Position numbers and translations under genes: made by a program. Below are positions 19,335 through 29,100 of a stretch of 64,000 nucleotides of DNA, piece by piece (position 1 is the stretch's first letter; each line of letters starts with the position of its first letter). The notes below the pieces were generated by a model. The model had not been told where the DNA came from. It saw only the letters and a list, made by a program, of their open reading frames with translations, and made no database searches. The DNA is from Deltaproteobacteria bacterium (GTDB taxonomy: Bacteria; Myxococcota_A; Polyangia; Polyangiales; Polyangiaceae): positions 186,001 through 250,000 of the forward strand of contig JACRCQ010000009.1 in NCBI GenBank assembly GCA_016218915.1, written 5' to 3'.

Positions 19335-19554
19335 TTTCGCTGGGCTCGAGCTGAGGGCGGCAGCCGGCGTCATCGCCAAGCTCTGGAGGCTCAGTGCGAT
19401 GCTGACACGACTTGCGGTGCCCAAATGCCGCGACCGCGCGCAGCCATGCCTATCGAGCGAGGCCTAGGATGCGCCAGGGACAACGGAGCGAACCTGCCGA
19501 GAGGTGCGCCGCGCTTGACAGTGGCCTCGCTGCCCGCTATGAAACGGGGCGATA

Positions 19555-19676
19555 ATCTCATCGAGACCGGCTGAGGGAATGGGCCCGACGACGCCGGGGC
19601 AACCCCTGGGGCGATTCGCCCCCGGAAGGTGCCAACTCCCGCGGAAACCAGACAGCTGGTAGCCGATAGATGAGCT
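19555..19676 (+). promoter_or_regulatory. SAM-I (S-box) riboswitch
   Basis: This leader has the features of the S-box aptamer. The outer P1 stem pairs CTCATC (19557-19562) with GATGAG (19669-19674). The kink-turn side GAGGGA is followed by TGGGCCC, then GGGGCAACC. Next comes a GC-rich P3 hairpin (CCTGGGG...CCCCCGG), then GGTGCCAACTCCC, and AGATGAG at the 3' end. The element lies ~80 bases upstream of metB and reads in the same direction, which is its known biological context. S-adenosylmethionine binding would shut off methionine synthesis genes downstream. Confidence 0.9.
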
Positions 19677-19750
19677 GAGTGAACCGACGATCTGTACAAG
19701 TCACTCAGAAGTTCTTGGGAGCTCGGTGGGTTCTCTTCCAGCCGGAGAAC
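19675..19750 (+). promoter_or_regulatory. Putative expression platform sequestering the metB ribosome site
   Basis: After the aptamer, CTGAGTGA (19675-19682) can pair with TCACTCAG (19701-19708). A second hairpin, GTTCTC (19730-19735) with GAGAAC (19745-19750), buries part of the GGAG ribosome site of metB, eight bases before its ATG. There is no U-tract, so regulation is more likely at translation initiation than by termination. The pairings are seen directly; the switching mechanism is inferred. Confidence 0.6.
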
Positions 19751-19754
19751 AAAC

Positions 19755-21041
19755 ATGAACCGCCCCGCCCAGGAATCCTCACTGTTCGACTCCTTCCAGT
19801 GCTCGGGAACTTCGCCCCCGTCACAAGCACCTGGCGCCCGCACTGCTGCCGTCCGTGCTGGCATTGCCACCGAGACCCAGCACGGAGCCGTGGTTCCCCC
19901 GCTCTACCTGTCCACCAACTATACCTTCTCCGGCTTCAACCAGAAGCGCGCCTACGACTACACCCGATCCGGCAATCCAACGCGCGATGAGCTCGGCTCG
20001 GCACTCGCCCGGCTGGAAGGCGGGGCAGGCGGCATCGTGACCTCCTCGGGAATGTCCGCAGTGCTCCTTGCGACCCAGCTCGCAGGCCCGCGAGACCTCA
20101 TCGTGGCTCCCCACGACTGCTACGGCGGTACCTACCGTCTTCTGTCGAAGCTCTCCGAGCGCGGCAGCTTCAGCGTGTGCTTCGTCGACGAGAACGACCC
20201 AGCCGCGGTGGACGCTGCACTGGCAAGAACGCCGAAGCTCGTGTGGATCGAGACCCCGAGCAATCCGCTCCTCCGGATCACCGACATTCGACAGCTCGCG
20301 TCGCTGGCGCACCAGGCTGGCGCCATCGTGGTGGCGGACAACACGTTCCTGTCGCCCGCGCTGCAGCGCCCCTTGGATCTGGGAGCGGATCTCATCGTCC
20401 ATTCCACCACGAAGTACCTGAACGGCCACAGCGATGTAGTCGGTGGTGCAGCCATATCGAAGACCCAGGCCCTGCACCAGGAGCTCTCGTATTGGGCCAA
20501 TTGCCTCGGGCTGACCGGGGCCCCCTTCGACAGCTACCTGACCTTGCGCGGCCTGCGAACCCTGCACGCCCGGCTCGCGGTGCATCAGCAGAACGCATCG
20601 GCCATCGCAGACCTGCTGATCCACCACCCCGCAGTTGCCGAAGTGCACTATCCAGGGCTTTCAGCTCACCCGGGCCACGAGATCGCACGCAAGCAGCAAA
20701 CCGGCTTTGGCGCCATGGTCAGCTTTGCGCTCAAGGGCGACACGTCGCACGTGCGGGCCTTCCTCGACGAGCTCACCCTCTTCTCCCTCGCCGAATCGCT
20801 GGGGGGCGTGGAGAGCCTGATCGCACATCCAGCGACCATGACCCATGCGGCGATGGATCCACAAGCGCGCCAGCGCGCCGGGATAGGCGACACGCTCTTG
20901 AGGCTATCGGTGGGCATCGAAGACACCTCGGACCTGCTGCGTGATCTGGAGCGTGCTCTCGACCGTGTCGCGAACCGCAACAGCGCCGCCGTCACCGGTG
21001 CCGCAGCGCCTGCTGCTGTTGCAGAGGAGCTGGGATCATGA
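19755..21041 (+). CDS. metB: Cystathionine gamma-synthase / O-acylhomoserine (thiol)-lyase
   Basis: A 428-residue PLP enzyme of the Cys/Met metabolism family. Motifs include YDYTRSGNPTRDELG, TSSGMSAVLL, and the PLP-binding Lys in HSTTKYLNGHSD (about K220). LRLSVGIEDTSDL lies near the C-terminus. It joins O-acylhomoserine with cysteine (or sulfide) in methionine biosynthesis. An N-terminal extension of ~35 residues and an Ala-rich C-terminal tail are atypical but harmless-looking. The ribosome site GGAG precedes the ATG at 19755, just after the SAM riboswitch. Its stop overlaps the start of the metX-hom fusion (ATGA, 21038-21041). Cystathionine synthase versus direct sulfhydrylase activity cannot be decided from sequence alone. 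Confidence 0.92.
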   Translation: MNRPAQESSLFDSFQCSGTSPPSQAPGARTAAVRAGIATETQHGAVVPPLYLSTNYTFSGFNQKRAYDYTRSGNPTRDELGSALARLEGGAGGIVTSSGMSAVLLATQLAGPRDLIVAPHDCYGGTYRLLSKLSERGSFSVCFVDENDPAAVDAALARTPKLVWIETPSNPLLRITDIRQLASLAHQAGAIVVADNTFLSPALQRPLDLGADLIVHSTTKYLNGHSDVVGGAAISKTQALHQELSYWANCLGLTGAPFDSYLTLRGLRTLHARLAVHQQNASAIADLLIHHPAVAEVHYPGLSAHPGHEIARKQQTGFGAMVSFALKGDTSHVRAFLDELTLFSLAESLGGVESLIAHPATMTHAAMDPQARQRAGIGDTLLRLSVGIEDTSDLLRDLERALDRVANRNSAAVTGAAAPAAVAEELGS

Positions 21042-23407
21042 GCCCATCCTCTTCTGCCGCGAATGCATCGAGCTCCCTGCGTCAACGGGTCGTGAAGCGG
21101 GAGCGTGTGTCTGTGGACGGACGCGTCCTGGAGAACATGACTCTGGCAGGCTGGATCTACGGTCCAGAGCTGGGCACGGCACCTGTCGTGGTGGTGGTCG
21201 GCGGGATCACTGCATCGCCGTTTCCTTTCGGTGCGTCTGCGGAGCCGGCGGAAAGCGCGGGCGCAACCACGCCCACCTCTGGGTGGTGGTCGAGTCTTGC
21301 GGCTCCGGATCTCATCGACCTCCGCAGAACGACGGTCCTGTGTCCCTGCTGGCCCGGCAATGGATCCACGTGGAGCCCGGGAGGAGAGCCTGGCACCGCG
21401 CTATCCGTGCTCGGGCTCGCAGACCTGGTCGCAGCGTGGCTCGAGGGCATTGGATGCGACACGCCGGTCACGTTCGTGGGCGCAAGCCTGGGCGGAATGG
21501 TGGGAGTTGCATTTGCGCTCCGGCATCCGGATCGCTGCGCCCGGCTCGTAGCCATCTCCGCCGGACTGCGCCCGGACGGCTGGGGCACGGCAACGCGGCA
21601 CCTGCAGCGGGAGCTGGTCCGGGACGGCATTCGCAACGGCGATGTTGCGACGGGAATGATCCGCGCCCGGCAGCTTGGAATGCTGACCTATCGAGGTCGC
21701 GGAGAGCTCGACACCCGGTTCGGCAAGCTCATGCCTGAGCTGGACCGGCCGCCGGTCGCTGCGTACCTCGATCATCACGGCCAGCGATTCGCAGAGAGCT
21801 TTCCGGTCGATACCTTCCTGCTGTTGAGCGAGGCCATCGATCGGTGCCAGTTCGGAGCGACGGCGCGCGAGGTTCGCGCTGCGCTCGAACGCATTCGCGC
21901 AGAGGTCGTGGTGGTGGGCGTACCAGGGGACATGCTGTTTCCCTGGGCATTGCAGGTGGAGCTGCATCGGGAGCTGCAGGCTGTCGGTGCTACGTCGTCG
22001 TTGTGGAAGCTCGAATCCGAGTTTGGCCACGATGCCTTTCTGGCGGAACAGCCGAGGCTCGCGGACCTCTTGCGCGAGACCCGCATCTTCGATGACACCG
22101 CAGTGCCTGCGCCGCGCCCCCGCTTCGAAGGTGTGGGAAGGGAGCCGCTGCGCAGGATCCGCGTCGGAATGGTGGGCTGTGGCACGGTCGGCGGCGGCCT
22201 GCTCGAGATGATCGAACGCCAGCGCGAAGCCGTGGCCGATCGATACGGCGTAGAGCTGCAGGTCACCCGGATCGCGGTCCGGGATCCTGCCAAGTCGCGG
22301 GGTCCGCTCGCGGCCGACATCCCAATCACAAAGCGCCCGCTGGAGCTCGTGAGCGACCCTGAGGTCGACGTGCTGGTAGAAGTGGCCGGAGGCAGCGCGA
22401 TGGAGGAAGTCCTGCGCGCAGCGCTGGCTGCGGGCAAGCCGGTGGTCACGGCCAACAAGGCAGTGCTTGCGGCGAAGCTCGCTGAGCTCAGCGTTCTCGC
22501 CACGCGCACCGAGACTCCCTTGTACTGCGAAGCCGCTGCCGCGGCGGCGGTTCCCATCATCCGGCATCTGAGCCACCGTGCGGACGAGGTGGATGGGATG
22601 TGGGGGATCCTGAACGGGACGTGCAACTACATCATCACGCGCATGGAGCAGGACGAGCTCTCTCTGGAGCAGGCCATAGCCAAGGCGCAAGCTCTCGGGT
22701 ACGCGGAGGCTGACCCTTCTGCCGACATCGACGGGCACGACGCTGCGGCAAAGCTTTCCATCCTTGCCTATCGAGCTTTCGGGGCATGGTTCCGCCCGGG
22801 CGAGTTTCCGGTGCGCGGCATTCGCGAGCTGGATCCGGTGGATTGCGATCTTGCGGAAGCCATGGGATTCCGCGTCAGGATCATTGCCCGGGCGGAGCGG
22901 GCAGGCGAAGCCCTGGACCTGGCCGTGGAGCCGGTCCTGCTTCCGGAGTGGCACCTTCTGGCGTCGGTCGAAGAAGAGTACAATGCAGTGTACCTGCGCT
23001 GCAGAGCGTCGGGGGACCTCAGCTTGTTCGGAAAGGGCGCAGGTGCCCTTCCCACGGCCACAGCGGTCTTGGGCGACCTGATCGCCCTTGCGCAGGAGAA
23101 CTCCGTGCCGTGGCCCACACCCCAGCCCACCCGGCTGCTGGGTGCGCAGACAGGCTCTCCTCCAGCCCGACGGCGCTACTTGCGCGTCACCGCCGAGGCG
23201 CACGTCGGGTTGACGCGTCGGGTCGAAGGGATGCTGCGTCGCCTGGGAGTCACCGTGCAGAACCGCGCCTCGCGCGGGGCTGCGGACCTGCTGCACCTCG
23301 GCTTTCTCACATCGCCCTGCGACGAAGCTCGTGTGAAGGAGATTGCCGCGTTGCTCTCCGGCTTTGGACGTGTGCGGCAGACCGTGTCACTCGCGATTGC
23401 AGAGTAG
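21038..23407 (+). CDS. Bifunctional homoserine O-acyltransferase (MetX-like) - homoserine dehydrogenase fusion
   Basis: A 789-residue two-enzyme fusion. Residues ~15-355 are a MetX-type alpha/beta hydrolase: nucleophile in VGASLGGM (about S150), acid in VPGDMLFP, and base in EFGHDAFL. Residues ~370-700 are homoserine dehydrogenase: NAD(P)-binding VGMVGCGTVGGG, VVTANKAVLA, ILNGTCNYIITRM and EADPSADIDGHDAA. A C-terminal ACT-like domain starts near 710. One chain therefore makes homoserine from aspartate semialdehyde and acylates it for MetB. The start overlaps metB by four bases. The 3' end overlaps the convergent aspartokinase gene by 21 bases. Acetyl versus succinyl donor is undetermined. Confidence 0.92.
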   Translation: MSPSSSAANASSSLRQRVVKRERVSVDGRVLENMTLAGWIYGPELGTAPVVVVVGGITASPFPFGASAEPAESAGATTPTSGWWSSLAAPDLIDLRRTTVLCPCWPGNGSTWSPGGEPGTALSVLGLADLVAAWLEGIGCDTPVTFVGASLGGMVGVAFALRHPDRCARLVAISAGLRPDGWGTATRHLQRELVRDGIRNGDVATGMIRARQLGMLTYRGRGELDTRFGKLMPELDRPPVAAYLDHHGQRFAESFPVDTFLLLSEAIDRCQFGATAREVRAALERIRAEVVVVGVPGDMLFPWALQVELHRELQAVGATSSLWKLESEFGHDAFLAEQPRLADLLRETRIFDDTAVPAPRPRFEGVGREPLRRIRVGMVGCGTVGGGLLEMIERQREAVADRYGVELQVTRIAVRDPAKSRGPLAADIPITKRPLELVSDPEVDVLVEVAGGSAMEEVLRAALAAGKPVVTANKAVLAAKLAELSVLATRTETPLYCEAAAAAAVPIIRHLSHRADEVDGMWGILNGTCNYIITRMEQDELSLEQAIAKAQALGYAEADPSADIDGHDAAAKLSILAYRAFGAWFRPGEFPVRGIRELDPVDCDLAEAMGFRVRIIARAERAGEALDLAVEPVLLPEWHLLASVEEEYNAVYLRCRASGDLSLFGKGAGALPTATAVLGDLIALAQENSVPWPTPQPTRLLGAQTGSPPARRRYLRVTAEAHVGLTRRVEGMLRRLGVTVQNRASRGAADLLHLGFLTSPCDEARVKEIAALLSGFGRVRQTVSLAIAE

Positions 23408-24718
23408 CAGCCCGTGGAGGGCACATACCGCTCGACTGATCTCGGTCCCGTCGATCACCAACGCAATATTGATCTCGGAGGCGCTCTGGGAAATCATCCG
23501 CGCCGTGATCCCGGCATCGCCCAGGGTGGCGAGGATCCGCCCTGCGGTCCCCGCTTTGCCCTGCATTTCGGCGCCCACGACGCACACGATCGCCTTGCCG
23601 GTCTCCGCTGTGACGTTGCCCAGCCTGCCAAGATCCTCCAGCACGGATTCCAGCACTTCTGGGGAATAGGAGCGGTCGGTGACCATCGACACCGTGGCCT
23701 CGGAGGTGGCGGCGAGGTGCACGCCGACTCCGTGGGTGGCGAGGCGTTCAATCGACGACGACAGCAGGCGAGCAGCGGACATCAATCGGGGAGATGCAAT
23801 GTGGATGAGCACGACATCTTCCTTGTACACGACCGACTTCGCCATCCGCTGGGTCAAGACCGGGCTGTGGACGATCAGGGTTCCTGGGTCCTGGGGCTTG
23901 GTGGTGTTCAGGACTCGCACGGGAATGCCCTTGCGCAGGGCAGGCACCAGGGTGCTCGGGTGCAGCACCTCCGCGCCGTAGTAGGCGAGCTCGCTGGCTT
24001 CGGTGAACGACAGGACAGGGAGGTTCTCTGCGCGCGAGTCGATGGAAGGGTCGGCGGTCATCACGCCGTTGACATCGGTCCATATCTGGATCTCGGTGGC
24101 TTGCAGAGCCGCGCCCACGATCGATGCGCTGAAGTCGCTCCCGCTCCTGCCCAGGGTCGTGATGTTGCCCTTGGGATCCCTTCCGAGGAAGCCGGTGATC
24201 ACAGCCACCCCGCGCGCGGCGCGGACTGCCGCGGCAATGTCTGCGTCGATGTCCGACAGCGGGCTGGCATGACCATGATGGGAGTCGGTGCGCAATCCGA
24301 TCTCAAAGGAATTCAGCGATGTCGCTGGCAATCCTGCGGCATTCATGGCGCTCGCAACCATCATGGCAGAGAGCCTCTCGCCGAACGACATGATGTGATC
24401 GAGGGTGCGGGGCGACAGCTCGTCCACCAGGCTCACACCCTGGAGGATCTTGGACAGCTGCTCGATCATCGGCGCGATCGGAGAGGGGTCGACTCCGAGC
24501 GAACGGGCGAGGTCGAGATGGAACTTCTCTACCGCTGAGACGTCGACCTTCCCTGACAGCGCCGCGCGGGCTGCGAAAAGGAGCTTGTCGGTGGTGCCGC
24601 CGTGGGCAGAGACCACCACGGCGGGGTAGCGATCGAGCTCGCGGCGAACGAGGTCGATGACGGTGCGGATCTTGTCAGCATTGGCGAGGGAGCTTCCCCC
24701 GAACTTCATGACGATCAT
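23387..24718 (-). CDS. lysC: Aspartate kinase
   Basis: A 443-residue aspartokinase that begins with the ATP-binding signature MIVMKFGGSSLANADK. It contains SFGERLSAMMVA, GFLGRD, and TTLGRSGSDFSASIV in the catalytic domain. Two C-terminal ACT domains follow (about 300-440; VHLAATSEATVSMV, ITARMISQSASEINIAL), which usually mediate feedback by lysine or threonine. It phosphorylates aspartate, the first step toward lysine, threonine and methionine. It faces the homoserine dehydrogenase fusion and overlaps its 3' end by 21 bases. The symbol is assigned by family; it could equally be a threonine-type isoenzyme. Confidence 0.93.
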   Translation of the reverse strand: MIVMKFGGSSLANADKIRTVIDLVRRELDRYPAVVVSAHGGTTDKLLFAARAALSGKVDVSAVEKFHLDLARSLGVDPSPIAPMIEQLSKILQGVSLVDELSPRTLDHIMSFGERLSAMMVASAMNAAGLPATSLNSFEIGLRTDSHHGHASPLSDIDADIAAAVRAARGVAVITGFLGRDPKGNITTLGRSGSDFSASIVGAALQATEIQIWTDVNGVMTADPSIDSRAENLPVLSFTEASELAYYGAEVLHPSTLVPALRKGIPVRVLNTTKPQDPGTLIVHSPVLTQRMAKSVVYKEDVVLIHIASPRLMSAARLLSSSIERLATHGVGVHLAATSEATVSMVTDRSYSPEVLESVLEDLGRLGNVTAETGKAIVCVVGAEMQGKAGTAGRILATLGDAGITARMISQSASEINIALVIDGTEISRAVCALHGLLLCNRE

Positions 24719-24749
24719 GTGCGACTTTCAGCCTGGTATTCCAAGGCCA

Positions 24750-26114
24750 TCAGCCATCGGGCTTTTGACGTGCCTTGAGCATGTGGAAGTAGCGCCGTGC
24801 GATTCCTGAGGCCGCGGCAGCCTTGGTGACATTGCCGCCATGGCGCTTCAGTGCGACTTCGAGATAGCGACGTTCGAACTCCTCCATGACCTGCTGCCTG
24901 GCAAAGGGGAACGGCAAGGAGGAATTGGCGATCTGATCGATGAAGTCCTGGGACGGTCCTGACTCGGGCGAGCCATCCATGGGCGGTGGACGAGTGCTCG
25001 GGCGTTCGAACCTTGCGAGATCGCCCAGGGCGATGTGGCGGGCCACGGTGTTTCGCAACTCTCGGACGTTACCGGGCCAGTCGTAGTCCAGGAAGGCCTG
25101 CAACAGCGCGGGAGAAACCTGGGTCTGGCCACCGAGCAGCTTCCAGAACTGGCGAACCAGGATCTCGACGTCACCGCGTCTTCTGCGCAGCGGAGGCAGC
25201 TCGATGCGCGCGACGTTCAAGCGGAAGAACAGGTCGTCCCGGAACCTGCCGCCCTGCACTTCCTTGTCCAGATCGCGGCGGGTTGCGGCCATGACCCGCA
25301 CGTCCACCTTCAGGGGGCGGCTTCCTCCGACGCGGGTGACCTCCATGCGCTGGATGGCACGGAGCAGCTTGGGCTGCAGGCTGATGTCCAGGTCGCCGAT
25401 TTCGTCGATCAGAAGCGTGCCTTTGTGCGCCTGCTCGAACACGCCGGCGCGGCTCGTAGAGGCGCCGGTGAAGGCGCCCTTTTCATGACCGAAGAGGGCG
25501 GATTCCAGCAAGGTGGGTGGGGCGGACATGCAATCGAAGACGACGAAGGGCCCCGAGGCTCGCGCGCTCGCCTCGTGAATGGATTCCGCCAGGACTTCCT
25601 TCCCTGTTCCGGTTTCTCCCTCGATGATCACGTTGACGTCCGACTCGGCCAGCTTCTCGCACAGGGGATACAGCCGGCGCATCTCCTCGCTTGCGCCGAT
25701 GATCTGGCCGAAGGACGTACGGACCGACAGAGGTGGCGCCGCAGAGTCACGGACGCGCTCGATGCGAACGGTGGTGCTGCCGAGGCGTACGTTCTCGCCG
25801 CCGTCGAGCAGAACGTCGATGATCTGCATTCCGCCCGTGAAGGTCCCGTTCGTGGACCCGAGGTCGGACAGACGCAGCTTCCCCGCGCTCACGTCGAAGG
25901 CGGCGTGGCGTCGCGACACGGACGGATCGCTCAGGCGGATCGAACAGGTGGGGCTCGTACCTGCCAGCACGCGCGACGGCGACGACCCGTCGATCCTGAA
26001 CGTCGCATCCCGATCCGGTCCGTCGACCACGAGCAAGTTGAAAGCTGAAGCGTCCGCCGGGGCGCCTGGCCGGACGACGGTCATGGTGTCGGTTTCTTCT
26101 CGCGATGTGGGCAT
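24750..26114 (-). CDS. FHA-domain sigma-54-dependent transcriptional activator
   Basis: A ~454-residue bacterial enhancer-binding protein. Residues ~20-110 form an FHA domain (ILAGTSPTCSIRLSDPSVSRRH-type loop; LGSTNGTF), which binds phosphothreonine. The central AAA+ domain has Walker A GETGTGKE, the sigma-54 contact loop GAFTGAS, Walker B LLIDEIGD, and the arginine-finger region FRDDLFFRLN. A C-terminal Fis-type helix-turn-helix ends the protein (GGNVTKAAAASGIARRYFH). It probably couples Ser/Thr kinase signalling to sigma-54 promoters. The ATG at 26114 is preferred; the frame is open 13 codons upstream. It follows the giant kinase gene on the same strand by 67 bases, a suggestive partner. 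Confidence 0.93.
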   Translation of the reverse strand: MPTSREETDTMTVVRPGAPADASAFNLLVVDGPDRDATFRIDGSSPSRVLAGTSPTCSIRLSDPSVSRRHAAFDVSAGKLRLSDLGSTNGTFTGGMQIIDVLLDGGENVRLGSTTVRIERVRDSAAPPLSVRTSFGQIIGASEEMRRLYPLCEKLAESDVNVIIEGETGTGKEVLAESIHEASARASGPFVVFDCMSAPPTLLESALFGHEKGAFTGASTSRAGVFEQAHKGTLLIDEIGDLDISLQPKLLRAIQRMEVTRVGGSRPLKVDVRVMAATRRDLDKEVQGGRFRDDLFFRLNVARIELPPLRRRRGDVEILVRQFWKLLGGQTQVSPALLQAFLDYDWPGNVRELRNTVARHIALGDLARFERPSTRPPPMDGSPESGPSQDFIDQIANSSLPFPFARQQVMEEFERRYLEVALKRHGGNVTKAAAASGIARRYFHMLKARQKPDG

Positions 26115-26181
26115 GGCAGCTCGGCGGTGAGCATGGTCGCACTCCACGGGCACTTCAAGCCCTAGGTGGGTCCACGCGCGA

Positions 26182-29100
26182 TCAGGGCAGACAGGGATGG
26201 TGTTCCGGTGACGGTCCGAGCACCGCGCGACCGTCCACCCACACGACCGGCACTTCCTTCCACACCTCGCGCATCAAGTCGCAGTAGTCGCGCACGAGCA
26301 CGTCGAGATCCACGACCTCTCGGTCTCCCAGCTCGGTGACAGCGTAGAGGGTGTGCCCGGGACAGGCCAGCCAGGTGACAGGGCCGTGCAGCTGCAGCCT
26401 GAGCAGCGCAGCCCCGGTCCGAGTGTCCCATACGCCAACGACCCCGTTGACGAATCCGGCAACGAGGGTTCCTGGTGGCCCGGACACGATTCTCTCCACG
26501 GCCACGGCCGGAATGTCGTCGAAGACGACCCGTCGCGCCGGCCTGCTGGCCGATTCGCTCAGCAGCTCGATGTTGCCATCCCGATACCCCACCGCGATCC
26601 ACGAGCTCAGCCGCGCAAGCGCAGTCACCCCCACGTCGGCTGCGAAGGAGGCGATCTGACGGCCACTCGCAGCGAATACCCGGACGTCGTGGTCCGCTGC
26701 CACGAGCACTGTGTCTCCATCCGCGTTGATCGCCGTGGCATTGGACGACAAGACCGTCGAGGCGCCCGCAAGGGGGCGAAGCGTCGCCTCGCCTCCGGCG
26801 GAGCGCGCGACGCAGGCTCGCGAGGTCGCCACGACGTCGCGCACAAGAGGCACGCTTGCAGGCTCGCTGCCCTGGTCCGTGTCGAGGTCCCACCCGCGCA
26901 CGGTGTCGTCGTGCGATGCAATGCATAGCGTCCGTCGGTCCGAAGACTCCCGCGCCAGCCGTGCCGTCTGCTCCACCACGGCTCGCCATCTCGCCGAAGA
27001 CGGCCGGGCGGGCACAGCAGGATCGAGAGCTACCCACCCCTCGTGGGTGTAGGCCTGAAGCGCAACCCCCACCACGGCGGATGCGAACCAGGCGGCGCGC
27101 CCTGTCTCCAGGTCCCACGCGCGAATCGTCGCATCATCGCCTGACGTGATCATCCATCGGCCGGCGTTGCCGAAGACCACGGTGTTCGCATCTCCTCGAT
27201 GACCGCGCATGCTCCCGACGCGTCGTCCCTCCAGGTCCCAGACCCCCACCCCGCCGCCGGAAAGCGTGACCCCGATTCGATGGCCGTCAGGGTGAAACCC
27301 CAGCGACACGATCCGCTCAGGCATCGGTCCAACTACGCGCAAGGCGCGTCCAGTGGACGTCTCCCACAGACGCACGGTCCCGTCGTCGGCTCCGCTCGCC
27401 AACAGCTTGCCGTCCGGGGAGAACCGGACCTTGCGCAGCGTTGCCTGGTGCCCCTGCAGGGTGCGCAGCGGCTGGTCGGTGGCTGCATCCCAGAGCCGCA
27501 CGGTCGTGCCGCCTCCGCTTGCGAGCATTCGACCATCGGGGCTGTAGTCGAGCCCGAATACCGTGTAGTCGTGGGCCTGCGACAGGGTCCTCGGAGCGCC
27601 CGACGGCAGATCCACGATACGGATCCCGGATGGCCCGGAGGACATCGCAATTCGCGTCCCATCGGGCGAAAACGCCGTTGCAACCACCGGCCAGGAGCTG
27701 TTGGACCAGAGCACTTCCGATTTCCGGGTATCGGTATCCCAGATTCGAAGGGAATTGTCCCACGACGCCGAGGCGAGCCGTTTTCCGTCGCGCGAGAATG
27801 CCAGGTCATTGACCGCAGCGATGTGCCCCGGCACGGACTCAAGTAGACGACCTGTGGCGGTATCGAAGAACTGGATGTTGCGCGTGCGCCCTGCGGCTGC
27901 CAGCCTCGAGCCGTCAGGGTGGATGGCAAGTGCGTAGAGCGGCCCTGCGGCGGGACGTGCACGTCCCGCCAGACCGGCAGGGGGACGAAGGCTCCACATG
28001 CGCAGGTCCTGATCCTCTCCCACGACCAGGACCCGTGTCCCACGAGCAGCCAGGGTCACCTTGTCCGACAGGTTTCCACCTGTGGGCAGCGCGGCCAGCA
28101 ATGCGCCTGTGCGCATGTCGCTCACCCGAATGTCCTGCGGACCGGCGGCCACCACCCCGACCATCCGACCGTCATCACGCTCTGCAAGATCCAGGACCAC
28201 GGACTCGGTCGCAACCGACTCGATCTCCCTGCCCGTTGCACCGTCTACCAGGATCGCTCGTCCCCCTCCTGCCACGACCAGCGCCCTGCCGTCGCCTGTC
28301 CAACGAACGGCCGGTCGAGCTCCCTTGGCCTGCAGCTGGAAGAGCGGACTGCCGTTCTGCAGGTTCCAGGCCTGCACCTTGCCCTCCAGATCCGCGGACA
28401 CGAGCACGGTGCCGTCGGGTTTGAAGGCGAGGTGCCGGACCTCGGCCGTCAAACCCTCGATGACGCGAACCACGGTCCCCTCCTGCGCATCCCATACGCG
28501 AAGGGTCCTGTCCATTCCGCCGGACGCGAACAGACGTCCAGAGGGTGCGAACGCAATTCGCCGGACGATGCCCCGATGCCCCGGCATCGCCGTACGCTTT
28601 CGCGTCGAGACGTGCCACACGTCGACAGCACCGGACCACGTGCCGACTGCCGCCCACGTGCCGTCGTCGGACAGCGCTATCGAGGTGATCTGATCGGTCT
28701 GCCCGCGAAGCGCTTTCTGCTCCATCCCCTCGCCATCGACCAGGTAGACCGTGCCGTCCGCGGTCCCGACTGCAACCAACCCGCCATCGCGCGTAGCCAC
28801 GGCAACGTTCAGGTCCGCGCCCATGTGACGCGACCAGAGCAGCTCGGAGCGGTGGACCTGCCACCACAGCGCGCGGATCTCGGGAGCGTCCTTGACCTCG
28901 AGAGCCGTCCTGAGCTTGGCGCGGGCGCCGAGCATGTCTTCACGACGCAGGTCGGCGCGGGCTCCTTGCCAGAGAGACTCTGCCCTCTGGGAGACGGCTT
29001 CCTGGCGACGCTTCTCGGACTCGGTGCGCTGGAGCTCCGCGGACGCACGCTGCTGCGCCGCAATCCGCCAGGCGACCCAGAACGCAGTGGCAGTCATGGC

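Larger units (their letters stand above)
18999..19554. other. Non-coding gap between TM2 gene and SAM riboswitch
   Basis: About 550 bases without a convincing gene. Reading frames here show no domain or signal and have poor codon pattern. The stretch holds the 14-bp triplicate repeat, a long C/G/T-rich low-complexity block, and, from about 19370 on, the presumed promoter of the methionine operon. No recognisable -35/-10 or sigma-54 element was found by eye. Confidence 0.6.
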
